This document shows positions 1 through 7,297 of a stretch of DNA of 18,577 nucleotides, one piece after another. This stretch comes from JBOHUX01 sp050734915. Its GTDB lineage: Bacteria > Chloroflexota > Dormibacteria > Dormibacterales > Dormibacteraceae. Both the position numbers and the translations under genes were made by a program. The notes beneath the pieces were generated by a model. The model did no database searches. It was not told the DNA's origin and was given only the letters and a program-made list of their open reading frames with translations. Location of the stretch: positions 1 to 18,577 of the forward strand of contig JBOHUX010000028.1 of NCBI GenBank assembly GCA_050734915.1, read 5' to 3'. Position 1 is the stretch's first letter. Each line of letters begins with the position of its first letter.

Positions 1-1
1 G

Positions 2-472
2 ACCGCGCCGGAGCGGGCGGAGGCGGAGGTGAAAGACATCGAACGGGTCTCCCGGGAGGCACTCAAGGAGGTCCGGGAGGCGGTCAGCGGCTACCGGCAG
101 CCGACCCTCGCGGCCGAGCTGCAGGGAGCCCGCCGGGCGCTCGTCGCGGCCGGGATCGCACTCGAACTGGAGGAGGGCACGGAGCCGCTGCCCCCCGGCG
201 CCGAGCCGCTCCTCGCCTGGACGGTGCGCGAGGGCGCGACTAACGTCATCCGCCACAGCCGCGCGCGGATCTGCCGGATCCGGATCTTCCGGGAGTCAGG
301 GGCGGCCGGGATCGAGATCATCGACGATGGCGCCGGGCCCGCCTCGGACGACCCCGGCACCGGTCTCGAGGGGCTCTCCGAGCGGGTGGCCGCCCGGGGC
401 GGGAGGCTGGAGGCGGGGAGGCTGCCCGAGGGTGGCTTCCGCCTCCTCGTCACCGTCGCGGGCGGGGCATGA
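2..472 (+). CDS. Sensor histidine kinase, DesK/NarL type, 3' part (5' end outside window)
   Basis: This is the C-terminal 156 residues of a two-component sensor kinase; the frame is open to the left edge, so the start, the sensor region and the phospho-accepting histidine lie outside the window. The first visible stretch (residues about 5-32) is the helix after the H-box, with the EALKEVREAVSGYR pattern typical of HisKA_3 (DesK-like) kinases. An HATPase_c domain follows: the N-box reads REGATNVIRHS, the G1 box IDDGAG and the G2 box GTGLEGLSERV. It should autophosphorylate and pass phosphate to the regulator encoded next. The TGA stop overlaps that gene's ATG by four bases (ATGA at 469-472), indicating translational coupling. 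A methionine codon at 29 lies inside the HisKA_3 helix and is unlikely to be the start. The signal sensed cannot be told from this part. Confidence 0.93.
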   Translation, partial: TAPERAEAEVKDIERVSREALKEVREAVSGYRQPTLAAELQGARRALVAAGIALELEEGTEPLPPGAEPLLAWTVREGATNVIRHSRARICRIRIFRESGAAGIEIIDDGAGPASDDPGTGLEGLSERVAARGGRLEAGRLPEGGFRLLVTVAGGA

Positions 473-1074
473 TCCGGGTCCTGCTCGCGGAGGACCAGTC
501 GCTGGTGCGGGGAGCGCTCGCCGCACTGCTCAGCCTGGAGCCGGACATCGAGGTGGTGGCCGAGGCGGAACGCGGCGACCAGGTCCTGGCGGCTGCTCTC
601 GCCTCCCAGCCCGAGGTGGCGCTCCTCGACATCGAGATGGCGGGGCTGGACGGGCTCGCGGCCGCGGCGCAGCTGCGCGACCGGCTGCCCGGCTGCCGGA
701 CGCTGATGCTGACCACCTTCGGGCGGCCCGGCTATCTCCGCCGGGCGCTGGAGAGCGGGGCGACCGGCTTCCTCCTCAAGGACGCGCCGGTCCACCAGCT
801 GGCGGAGGCGATCCGCCGGGTTGTGCGCGGGGAGCGGGTGGTGGACGGCGACCTGGCCGCGGCCGCGCTCAGCGAGGGGGCCAGCCCGCTCTCCGACCGC
901 GAGCGGGAGGTCCTGGTGGCGGCCCAGGAGGGCGCCAGTGTGGCGGAGCTGGCGGGCAGCCTCCACCTGTCGGAGGGAACCGTCCGCAATCACCTCTCGG
1001 CGGCGATCCAGAAGCTGGGTGCTCGCAACCGGGCGGAGGCGGCCCACCTGGCCCAGGAGAAGGGCTGGCTCTGA
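469..1074 (+). CDS. Response regulator, NarL/LuxR family (DesR-like)
   Basis: This is a 201-residue transcriptional regulator. The receiver domain covers residues 1-120: acidic pocket E8/D9, phospho-acceptor D54 in LLDIEM, switch threonine in LTTFG (about 82-83) and conserved K104 in FLLKDAP. The C-terminal LuxR-type helix-turn-helix (about 139-201) starts with LSDREREVL and has the recognition stretch LSEGTVRNHLSAAIQKLGA. The TFGRPGYLRRAL segment resembles the DesR group, which in Bacillus controls membrane lipid desaturation; that function is not shown here because no desaturase gene is nearby. It is coupled to the kinase by an ATGA overlap and ends 31 bases before the convergent VOC gene, so the two genes probably form a unit whose targets lie elsewhere. 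Confidence 0.94.
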   Translation: MIRVLLAEDQSLVRGALAALLSLEPDIEVVAEAERGDQVLAAALASQPEVALLDIEMAGLDGLAAAAQLRDRLPGCRTLMLTTFGRPGYLRRALESGATGFLLKDAPVHQLAEAIRRVVRGERVVDGDLAAAALSEGASPLSDREREVLVAAQEGASVAELAGSLHLSEGTVRNHLSAAIQKLGARNRAEAAHLAQEKGWL

Positions 1075-1105
1075 CCGGAGCCGGGCGCCACCGGCCCAGC
1101 CGGGG

Positions 1106-1531
1106 TCAGGCGGGCGGTTCGGCGCCCGCGCCCTCGCGCATCGAGGGCGTCACGGTCACGCCCACCAGCAGTCCCTCGGGGCTGAGGAGCCGGGTCACCA
1201 CCTGGCCCCAGGGCTCCCGCCGGGCCGCGACCAGCAACTGGTAGCCGGACTCCCGGAGCTCTCTGCCGGCGACCTCGATGTCCTCGACGTCGAACTCGAT
1301 CCAGGCCTGGGGCACGGGCACGTCGGCGGGCCAGACCGAGGTTCCGAAGGAGGATTCGGCGGCCTGGCTGAGAGGCCAGAGGGCGAAGTGCCGGACCCCC
1401 TCGAGAGCGCCGGTGTACGAGTAGTCGCCCTCCGCCTCCAGAGGAAGCCCGAGCGTCTCGCCGTACAGCCGGCGCGAATCCTCGACGTCGGCGACGATGG
1501 GTCCGAACCCGGCGACGAACAGCACCTTCAT
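1106..1531 (-). CDS. VOC (glyoxalase/bleomycin-resistance-like) family protein
   Basis: This 141-residue protein is a single vicinal-oxygen-chelate unit with two beta-alpha-beta-beta-beta modules. Module one (residues 5-55) contains VADVEDSRRLYGETLGLPLE, the usual 'separate in sequence, short helix, then GLPLE' opening. Module two (about 75-128) runs from AWIEFDVEDIEVAGREL to LLSPEGLLVGVTVTP. The metal-ligand pattern is not clear, so enzymatic activity is uncertain; close relatives are usually annotated only by family. The start is the ATG at 1531-1529, which overlaps the TGA of the upstream thiolase by one base (TGATG), a strong coupling signal. It is the last gene of the thiolase/HMG-CoA lyase run. 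Substrate is unknown. Confidence 0.88.
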   Translation of the reverse strand: MKVLFVAGFGPIVADVEDSRRLYGETLGLPLEAEGDYSYTGALEGVRHFALWPLSQAAESSFGTSVWPADVPVPQAWIEFDVEDIEVAGRELRESGYQLLVAARREPWGQVVTRLLSPEGLLVGVTVTPSMREGAGAEPPA

Positions 1532-2745
1532 CAAGCCCCTCCTGGATCGGAAGCGGCCGGCGCCCCGCCGCGCCGGATGACGAGCGCGTCCCCCTGGCCG
1601 CCGCCGCCGCAGAGCGCGGCCGCGCCCAGGGCGGCGCCCCGCCGGCGCATCTCGCAGGCGAGGGTGAGGACCAGGCGGGCGCCACTGGCTCCGATCGGGT
1701 GGCCGAGCGCGACCGCGCCGCCGTTCACGTTCACCCGCTCCTCGTCCAGGCCCAGCATCCGGGTCGAGTTGAGGGCCACCGAGGCGAACGCCTCGTTGAT
1801 CTCGACCAGGTCGAGGTCGCCGGCCCCCAGATGGGCCTTCTCCAGCGCCCGGCCCAGCGCCAGCGCGGGGACCGTGTGCAGCCACGCGTACCGCTCCGCG
1901 CTCATGCCGTGGGAGACGATCTCCGCGAGCGGCTCCCGGCCGAGCCGCGCGGCCCTCGCCTTCGACATCACCACCACCGCGCAGGCACCGTCCGAGACCT
2001 GGGAGGCGTTGCCGGCGGTGATCGTGCCCTCCGCCTGGAAGGCCGGCCGCAACCGCGCCAGCGAGGCCTCGGTCGTCTCCGGGCGGATGCCCTCGTCGTG
2101 CGCGATGACGACCGGCTCGCCCCGCCGCTGGGGGACGGTGACGGGCGCCACCTCCTCGGCGAGGGCGCCCGACTCCCAGCCCTGGTGCGCCCGCCGGTGG
2201 GAGCGCGCGGCCCAGGCGTCCTGCTCCTCGCGCGTGATCTCCAGCTCGCGGTTGACGTCATCCGAGCTGTCGCCCATGTGCTGGTCGGTGAATGTGGACC
2301 AGAGGCCGTCGTGGACCATCGAGTCGACCAGCTCCGCATTCCCCATCCGGGCGCCCCAGCGTGCGTTGGGGATCAGATAAGGCGCCTGCGACATCGACTC
2401 CATGCCGCCCGCGATCACCACCTCCACCTCGCCGGCACGGATGAGCTGGTCGGCCATGGCGATGGCGTTCAGCCCGGAAAGGCAGACCTTGTTGATGGTG
2501 ATGGCGGGCACCTCCCGAGGGACGCCTGCCTCGATGGCCGCCTGTCGGGCGGTGATCTGGCCGGCCCCCGCCTGGAGGACCTGGCCCATGATCACGTAGT
2601 CGACCTGCTCGCCGTCCAGCCGCGCGCGATCGATGGCGGCCCTGATGGCGACGGCGCCAAGGCTGACGGCGGCCAGATCCCGGAGGCCGCCGCCGAAACG
2701 TCCGATCGGCGTGCGGGCACCGGCCACGATCACCGATTCCCCCAT
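1531..2745 (-). CDS. Acetyl-CoA C-acetyltransferase (thiolase)
   Basis: This 404-residue thiolase has the normal family length. All three catalytic elements are present: the nucleophile C88 in INKVCLSG, H349 in GGAVALGHPIGASG and the C-terminal C379 in AALCGGGGQGDALV. The NEAF motif is at 317-320. It would catalyse cleavage of acetoacetyl-CoA to two acetyl-CoA, or the reverse condensation; the residues fit the biosynthetic/degradative AtoB-ThlA-PhaA group, and chain length specificity cannot be read from sequence. It lies 47 bases after the HMG-CoA lyase gene on the same strand, so a role in the final step of ketogenic (leucine, isovalerate) breakdown is reasonable. The ATG is preceded by a GGGGGTG-like ribosome site. 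Its stop overlaps the VOC start. Confidence 0.96.
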   Translation of the reverse strand: MGESVIVAGARTPIGRFGGGLRDLAAVSLGAVAIRAAIDRARLDGEQVDYVIMGQVLQAGAGQITARQAAIEAGVPREVPAITINKVCLSGLNAIAMADQLIRAGEVEVVIAGGMESMSQAPYLIPNARWGARMGNAELVDSMVHDGLWSTFTDQHMGDSSDDVNRELEITREEQDAWAARSHRRAHQGWESGALAEEVAPVTVPQRRGEPVVIAHDEGIRPETTEASLARLRPAFQAEGTITAGNASQVSDGACAVVVMSKARAARLGREPLAEIVSHGMSAERYAWLHTVPALALGRALEKAHLGAGDLDLVEINEAFASVALNSTRMLGLDEERVNVNGGAVALGHPIGASGARLVLTLACEMRRRGAALGAAALCGGGGQGDALVIRRGGAPAASDPGGA

Positions 2746-2792
2746 CTCACCCCCAACTGTAGCGGCGCCGGCGCCGGGACCGCGCCACCGGA

Positions 2793-3686
2793 CTATCCGG
2801 CGACGGGAGCGAAGCCGCCCGCCCGCCAGACCCGTCCCGGCAGTTCCCTGCCCAGCTGTTCGGAGAGCCAGCCCGCGCAGTCGATGACCCCGGCCAGGTC
2901 GATCCCGGTCTCGACGCCCATTCCATGGAGCATGTAGACGAGGTCCTCGGTGGCGATGTTGCCCGTCGCCCGGGGCGCGAAGGGGCAGCCGCCGGTGCCC
3001 CCCACGGAGGCGTCGAGGGAGAGCGCGCCCGCCTCCACGGCGGCGAGCGCGTTGGCGATCCCGGTGTTGCGGGTGTCATGGAAGTGGCAGGCGGCCCGGG
3101 CACCGAGCGCCAGCGTGCCGGCGATCAGCTGGCGGACCTGGCCGGGAACCCCGACCCCGATCGTGTCGGCCAGGCAAACCTCGTCGGGGGGATGTTCCAT
3201 CACCCGTTCGACGACGCGGAGGACCTGCCCCGGCGCGACAAGGCCCTCGAAGGGGCAGCCGAAGCAGACGCTGAGCGTGACGGCGATCGGCATCCGGTCC
3301 TGGCGGGCGCGCTCGATGAGCCGGTGGGAGACGGCGATCGAGGCGTCGACGCTCGAGTTCTGATTTCGCCGGGCGAACGTGTCGGTGACCGGGAACGAGT
3401 AGTGAACCTCGTCCACGCCGGCCGCCAGCGCCCGTTCGTATCCGCGCTCGTTGAGGACCAGCCCGGCGAACACCGTGCCCGCCTGCCGCCGCAGGGTGGC
3501 CATCACCTCTTCGGCGCCGGCCATCTGAGGGACGAGGGTGGGCCTGACGAAGCTGGCCGCCTCGACCTTGGGGAGCCCGGCCGCCGCCAGCCGGTCGCCC
3601 AGCGCGGCGCGGAGGCCGGGCGTGAGGGTGGCGGCCTCGTTCTGGAGGCCGTCGCGGGGGCCGACGTCGCAGATGGTGACCCTCAT
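2793..3686 (-). CDS. mvaB: Hydroxymethylglutaryl-CoA lyase
   Basis: This 297-residue enzyme splits 3-hydroxy-3-methylglutaryl-CoA into acetoacetate and acetyl-CoA, the last step of leucine breakdown. It is a DRE-TIM/HMGL-like barrel: R11 and D12 in VGPRDGLQNE bind the metal and substrate, the ASFVRPTLVPQM strand follows (about 44-55), metal ligands H201 and H203 lie in CHFHDT, and the catalytic C234 lies in the GGTGGCPFAP signature, followed by ATGNIATEDLVYML. The usual family form has SFVSPKWVPQM; here the second half is RPTLVPQM, a modest change. It ends with TAG. The start region is partly duplicated upstream (see the repeat at 3673-3712). The thiolase downstream fits the same pathway. No methylcrotonyl-CoA carboxylase or isovaleryl-CoA dehydrogenase genes lie in the window. 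Confidence 0.96.
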   Translation of the reverse strand: MRVTICDVGPRDGLQNEAATLTPGLRAALGDRLAAAGLPKVEAASFVRPTLVPQMAGAEEVMATLRRQAGTVFAGLVLNERGYERALAAGVDEVHYSFPVTDTFARRNQNSSVDASIAVSHRLIERARQDRMPIAVTLSVCFGCPFEGLVAPGQVLRVVERVMEHPPDEVCLADTIGVGVPGQVRQLIAGTLALGARAACHFHDTRNTGIANALAAVEAGALSLDASVGGTGGCPFAPRATGNIATEDLVYMLHGMGVETGIDLAGVIDCAGWLSEQLGRELPGRVWRAGGFAPVAG

Positions 3687-3712
3687 CGCGCTCTTATGGT
3701 GACCCTCATCGC
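3673..3712 (-). repeat. Duplicated start region of the HMG-CoA lyase gene (17-bp direct repeat)
   Basis: The 17 bases at 3673-3689 are repeated exactly at 3696-3712, with six bases between them (period 23). On the coding (minus) strand the unit carries the lyase start codon and the codons for MRVTI. Because 23 is not a multiple of three, the upstream copy opens an eight-codon frame, MRVTIRAR, whose TGA (3685-3683) overlaps the true ATG (3686-3684) as ATGA. The real start is the downstream copy, since only it continues into the lyase. The layout looks like a small tandem duplication that created a coupled leader peptide. Confidence 0.85.
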
Positions 3713-3734
3713 AGCTCGCGAGGACGCGCCGTGC

Positions 3735-4370
3735 TCAGGAGCGCTTGATGACGATGATCGAGATCTGGTCGGCGGCCTGGTCGATCCGGTCGGCCGAGTT
3801 CTTGAGATGCCGGTAGATCTCCCGCACCTTGAGGATCTCGCTCGTCTCACGGCCGCTCTCGAAGAGCGCCGCGACCGCCTCGTGATACTGGGCGTCGATC
3901 CGGTTCTCCGACCGCTTGGCCCGGATCGCATGCTCGGCCGCCACCTGGGGGTGATCGAGCAGGTCGCGGACGGCGAGCTGGATGTGGTGGGCTCCGTCGA
4001 GCAGGACCGCCGCCATCGGGCGCAGGCTCTCGGGTGGGGGGATGCGATACATGGACATCTCGACGGCGGTCTCGTTGGCGGCGTCGAGGATGTCGTCCAC
4101 GGTCCGCGAGAGCGCGAAGAGATCCTCGCGGTCGAAGGGCGTCGCGTACGTGTGGATGAGCTCGTCGATCAGGATCCGGCGCGCCTCGTCCCCTTCCCGC
4201 TCCACCTCCTTGACGGCGGCCAGCACCTCGTCGCGGGCCCCGCTCTGGCGCCCGTACTCCTCCAGCAGCTCGAGAGCGCGGACGCAGAGGCCGGCCTGGT
4301 CGCCGAGCAGCTCAACGAAGCGACGGTCGTTGGACTTCAGCAGAGCCCACAGAGTGCGCCGGAGGCTCAT
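3735..4370 (-). CDS. DUF47 / PhoU-like phosphate transport accessory protein
   Basis: This 211-residue, almost entirely helical protein belongs to the DUF47 (PhoU-like) family, which is usually encoded beside PiT transporters and thought to modulate them. Visible family marks are the pattern VKEVEREGDEARRILIDEL (about residues 56-74), the PFDREDLFALSRTVDDILDAANE segment (in short PFDREDL...DDILD, about 79-100) with conserved acidic residues, and the ending ILKVREIYRHLKNSADRIDQAAD. Acidic E/D clusters of this kind bind metal in PhoU proteins. I chose the ATG at 4370 (MSLRRTLW), one base after the stop of the PiT gene, instead of an in-frame ATG at 4400 inside that gene. The one-base gap points to coupled translation and fixed stoichiometry with the transporter. 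Confidence 0.93.
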   Translation of the reverse strand: MSLRRTLWALLKSNDRRFVELLGDQAGLCVRALELLEEYGRQSGARDEVLAAVKEVEREGDEARRILIDELIHTYATPFDREDLFALSRTVDDILDAANETAVEMSMYRIPPPESLRPMAAVLLDGAHHIQLAVRDLLDHPQVAAEHAIRAKRSENRIDAQYHEAVAALFESGRETSEILKVREIYRHLKNSADRIDQAADQISIIVIKRS

Positions 4371-4371
4371 C

Positions 4372-5361
4372 TCAGCCGGCCCCGACCAGGCGCAGGGCAC
4401 CGTGGATCAGGGCCGCCGCGGCGAGCGCGGCCGGGAGGGTCACCAGCCAGCTGGCGGCCATCTCCCGGACCAGGTTCCACCGCACGGCCGAGGCGCGCAC
4501 ACCGACGCCGACCCCGACCAGGCTGCCGTCGATGGTCTGGGTGGTGCTGACCGGCGCGCCGAACAGCGCCAGCGCCGTCACCACGACGCCGGCACCGAGC
4601 TGAGCCGACGCCGCCTGCATGGGCCGCAGGCGGAAGACGCCGAGGCCGATCCGGCGCGCCAGCGACCAGCCGCCGAAGAGGGTTCCGAGCGCGAAGCTGA
4701 CGAAGGCCGCCCCGATCGGAAGGGCACCGTCGAATGTTATCGGCAGGCCGGGAGCGGGCAGCGCCCGCGCCACCGCGATCAGGCTCACCGCCTTGCCGAG
4801 GTCGTTGGCGCCGTAGGCGAACGCCTGCAGCGCGGCGGTCAGGAACTGGCTGCGGGCGAGCCCCAGCACGAGGGCGTTCGAGATGCGGCCCAGGAGCCGC
4901 CTGACCGTCCGGTAGACGGCCAGCGCGAGCACGCCACCCGCCAGGACCGAGACCGGCATGCCGATCACGACCCGGCCCGCGCCCGCCCAGCGCACCCCGG
5001 CTCCGGCTCCGCCGACCGCCACCCAGCCCAGCATCGCCCCCACCAAGGCGAGCGTCATGCTGGTCGGGATCCGCGCCCGCCAGGAGAGCAGCACGACGGC
5101 AACCGAGATCAGTGTGATGAGCGTGAAGCCGAGCGCGCCCTGGCCCCGGAGGTCGATCACGCCCGCCCCCACCGTGCGGGCCACGGCACCGCCGACCAGA
5201 ACGGCGCCCACCGGCACCAGCAGGAGCAGCAGCAGTGCCGACCGCGGGTTGATCACGCGTCCGGCGGTGAAGACGGCCAGCAGGTTGCCGCCGTCGTTGA
5301 ATCCGGAGACGACCCCGTAGAGGCAGCCGACGAGCATGAGCCCGATCGCGGGCGCGGTCAT
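4372..5361 (-). CDS. pit: PiT-family inorganic phosphate transporter
   Basis: This 329-residue integral membrane protein should carry phosphate into the cell with a cation. It shows the inverted-repeat architecture of PiT proteins: the first half has GFNDGGN (20-26) and RIPTSMT (97-103), the second half has YGANDLGK (183-190) and GAPVSTTQTIDGS (268-280). The N-terminal signature reads GFNDGGN where most relatives have GANDGAN. About ten hydrophobic segments are visible. It overlaps the stop of glpD by four bases (ATGA on the coding strand) and is followed one base later by the DUF47 gene, the standard Pit-accessory pairing. Low-affinity, constitutive uptake is typical of this family; no pho-box was recognised. 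Confidence 0.94.
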   Translation of the reverse strand: MTAPAIGLMLVGCLYGVVSGFNDGGNLLAVFTAGRVINPRSALLLLLLVPVGAVLVGGAVARTVGAGVIDLRGQGALGFTLITLISVAVVLLSWRARIPTSMTLALVGAMLGWVAVGGAGAGVRWAGAGRVVIGMPVSVLAGGVLALAVYRTVRRLLGRISNALVLGLARSQFLTAALQAFAYGANDLGKAVSLIAVARALPAPGLPITFDGALPIGAAFVSFALGTLFGGWSLARRIGLGVFRLRPMQAASAQLGAGVVVTALALFGAPVSTTQTIDGSLVGVGVGVRASAVRWNLVREMAASWLVTLPAALAAAALIHGALRLVGAG

Positions 5362-6854
5362 CGGCGGCCCGGCGCCAGCTCCGCCAGGGCCAGGCGCACG
5401 CCGGCGGTCGCCAGTCCCCGGACGCTGAGGGTGGTGCGCCGGCGCAGGATGTCCTCGGCGGTGATCGCGCCCTCGCGCTCGATCGCCCGGTACGCCTGCG
5501 CCCAGACGTCGGGGCCGTCCGGGTGGATCCGTTCGAGCGCCTTCGGGAACCGATCGCGGTCGGCGATCAGCTCGCCGGCCTCCGCGCCGTAGAGGTGGGT
5601 GAGATGGTCGAACGTGATGGGGTCGAGCTCCGCCGGCCGGGGCGGCTTGGGGCCGGCGCCGGGAAGCGGCTGGAGAGCGGGCTCGAGACGCGCCAGCCGG
5701 GGATCGTCGATCCGCGCCAGGACGTCGACGGCGATCCGGCGGTGGGTGGTGAGCTTGCCACCGGCGACCGACACCATGCGCATCGGTCCGGTCGCGACCA
5801 GGTGCTCCCGGGGCGCCCTCGCGGTGTCGCCACCCCCGATCGGTAGCACGCGCAGGCCGGCGAAGCTGAACCGCACGCGCTCGGGGCGCAGGATGTCGGC
5901 CGGCGCCGCCAGCGCCGCCTCGCCGAGCACTTGCACGGTGTCCGCGGGGGTCACCGAGACATCGGCCGGATCCCCCTCGTACTCGGTGTCGGTGGTGCCG
6001 AGCAGCAGCATCCCCTCCCAGGGGAGTGCGAAGGTGACCCGGCTCTCATCGACCAGAATCGTGAGAGCCGCCTCCCAGCCCGGCTCCCCCGGCAGCAGGA
6101 GGTGGACGCCCTTGCTGAGACGGGCGATCGGCTCGCAGGCGGGGTCCTCCAGTCGCCGGACGGGATCGACCCAGGGCCCGGCGGCGTTGACCGCGCGGCG
6201 AGCCCGCACCCGGATCCGGCGCCCCTCCAGCGCCGGTTCGAGGGTGGCCTCGATCTGTCCCGCGGCCGCCTCGAGAGCCACGACGGGCGCGTGGTTGAGA
6301 GCCGCGGCTCCCATCCGGGCGGCCCCGATCACGGTGGCGAGCACCAGGCGGCTGTCGTTGGTCTGGCCGTCCACGTAGCTGACACAGAACCAGAGGCGGT
6401 CGGTGCGCAGCCGGGGTACCCAGCGCCGGGCCCCGCGCCCGGAGAGGTAGCGGGGGCGGGTCTCGCCCCGTCCCGAGAGCGCGGCGTAGGCGAGCACCCC
6501 GGCGCCGACCTCGCCGGCGGGCAGCGGCCCTCCCCGGTAGAGGGGCACCACGAAGCGGAGCCGCCGGACCAGATGGGGCGCCACCGCGGTCATCAGCGCG
6601 TGGCGCTCCTGGAGGGATTCGCGGACCAGCGCGTGATCTCCCATGCCCAGGTAGCGAAGGCCCCCGTGCACCAGCTTCGACGATGCGCTCGAGGTGGCCC
6701 CCCCGAAGTCGCCGGCGTCCACCAGCGCCACGCGCATGCCCACCCGCGACGCCTCGTACGCGACCCGGCTGCCAACGATCCCGGCGCCGATCACGAGCAG
6801 GTCGAAGACCTCGGTCGCGAGGCGCTCGAGGACGGTCGTCCGTGGCTCCCGCAC
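5358..6854 (-). CDS. glpD: Glycerol-3-phosphate dehydrogenase, FAD-dependent (GlpD)
   Basis: This 498-residue flavoprotein oxidises glycerol 3-phosphate to dihydroxyacetone phosphate and passes electrons to the quinone pool at the membrane. The dinucleotide-binding motif GAGIVGSRVAYEASRVG is at 23-39, followed by GATSSASSKLVHGGLRYL (52-69), a GlpD hallmark. Further marks are VNAAGPWVD, LLLGTTDTEYEGD and VAGGKLTTHRRIA; a C-terminal helical DAO_C domain completes the protein. The start is a GTG at 6854-6852 directly after, and in frame with, the TGA of the upstream Cys4 protein, and AAGGGCGGG-like ribosome-binding sequence lies inside that gene's end. The stop overlaps the PiT start. Its place before a phosphate importer links glycerophosphate use with phosphate supply, which is an inference. 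Confidence 0.95.
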   Translation of the reverse strand: MREPRTTVLERLATEVFDLLVIGAGIVGSRVAYEASRVGMRVALVDAGDFGGATSSASSKLVHGGLRYLGMGDHALVRESLQERHALMTAVAPHLVRRLRFVVPLYRGGPLPAGEVGAGVLAYAALSGRGETRPRYLSGRGARRWVPRLRTDRLWFCVSYVDGQTNDSRLVLATVIGAARMGAAALNHAPVVALEAAAGQIEATLEPALEGRRIRVRARRAVNAAGPWVDPVRRLEDPACEPIARLSKGVHLLLPGEPGWEAALTILVDESRVTFALPWEGMLLLGTTDTEYEGDPADVSVTPADTVQVLGEAALAAPADILRPERVRFSFAGLRVLPIGGGDTARAPREHLVATGPMRMVSVAGGKLTTHRRIAVDVLARIDDPRLARLEPALQPLPGAGPKPPRPAELDPITFDHLTHLYGAEAGELIADRDRFPKALERIHPDGPDVWAQAYRAIEREGAITAEDILRRRTTLSVRGLATAGVRLALAELAPGRR

Positions 6855-7076
6855 TCAGCGTCCCGCCCTTTCCCCTCCGGCCGGCCCGCCCACCTCGTGC
6901 CCTCGGCAGACGAGAACGGGGAGGGGCGGATAGCGGGGAAACGACGGATCGGAGGCGGAGCGCGCGCACCGGAGGAAGCTCGAGCGGGCCCCCCTCACCG
7001 CCCGCGCGTGGCGGCAGTCGGCGCAGAGCCCGGCCGGGTGGCCGCCGGGAGCGGGGACGGGCACGACCCCCATCAT
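6855..7076 (-). CDS. Small Cys4 (zinc-ribbon-like) protein of unknown function
   Basis: This 73-residue protein has four cysteines, C18, C21, C37 and C57, arranged C-x2-C-x15-C-x19-C, in the context CADCRHAR...FLRCARS...DPSFPRYPPLPVLVCRGHE. The PRYPPLPVL stretch between the last two cysteines is a pattern I recall from small uncharacterised proteins found in many phyla; that recognition is from memory. The cysteine spacing suggests a bound metal such as zinc, but no function can be assigned. Two adjacent ATG codons (7076 and 7073) are possible starts, with no strong ribosome site. The TGA is immediately followed by the in-frame GTG of glpD, so a read-through product would be a Cys4-GlpD fusion. 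Confidence 0.75.
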   Translation of the reverse strand: MMGVVPVPAPGGHPAGLCADCRHARAVRGARSSFLRCARSASDPSFPRYPPLPVLVCRGHEVGGPAGGERAGR

Positions 7077-7215
7077 GGTCCACGGGGACCCGCCCGGGAG
7101 GCGACCCTCCCCCCGGCCCGGACTCGCTCAGACGCCGGTGGTCGAGCGGTCGAGGAGGGGACCGAGGTCGGGGGCGCACTCGGATCCGGCGCCGGCGGGG
7201 AGCCGCCGGGAGCCG

Positions 7216-7227
7216 CTCGCAAGCGAG
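7216..7227. repeat. Short inverted repeat
   Basis: CTCGC at 7216-7220 and GCGAG at 7223-7227 are complementary around a two-base AA centre, giving a 12-bp near-palindrome. It could be a protein-binding site or part of a hairpin pair with 7237-7260. Chance occurrence is quite possible at this base composition. Confidence 0.4.
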
Positions 7228-7236
7228 GCATCGTCA

Positions 7237-7260
7237 CCGGCGCCTGCGCGCTGGCGCCGG
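7237..7260 (-). terminator. Strong GC hairpin downstream of the selenoprotein gene (possible terminator without U-tract)
   Basis: CCGGCGCC at 7237-7244 and GGCGCCGG at 7253-7260 form a perfect 8-bp stem with an 8-base loop. It starts 37 bases beyond the TGA that ends the selenoprotein gene on the minus strand, a natural place for transcription to end. There is no run of U after it, so a classic intrinsic terminator is not proven; it may instead stabilise the 3' end of the message. Confidence 0.4.
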
Positions 7261-7297
7261 ACCTTGGCCCCGGCCGCCGGTCCGCCGCAGATCCACC

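Larger units (their letters stand above)
7077..7297. other. Non-coding gap with hairpins between the selenoprotein and Cys4 genes
   Basis: These 221 bases separate two minus-strand genes. No credible coding frame was found on either strand; long open frames here are GC-bias artefacts rich in Arg, Pro and Gly. The stretch holds two hairpin-capable inverted repeats (7216-7227 and 7237-7260, listed separately). It may contain the promoter of the Cys4-glpD-pit run, but I could not pick out convincing -35 and -10 boxes in such GC-rich sequence. Confidence 0.55.

Noticed and set aside
4371..4400. Upstream ATG at 4400 for the DUF47 gene
   Set aside because: It lies inside the PiT coding region and adds ten unlikely residues; the ATG at 4370, one base after the PiT stop, fits the family N-terminus.
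6855..6857. UGA between the Cys4 protein and GlpD as a second selenocysteine codon
   Set aside because: There is no C-x-x-U or other redox motif next to it, no known fused family, and a proper GTG start follows directly; treated as a stop.
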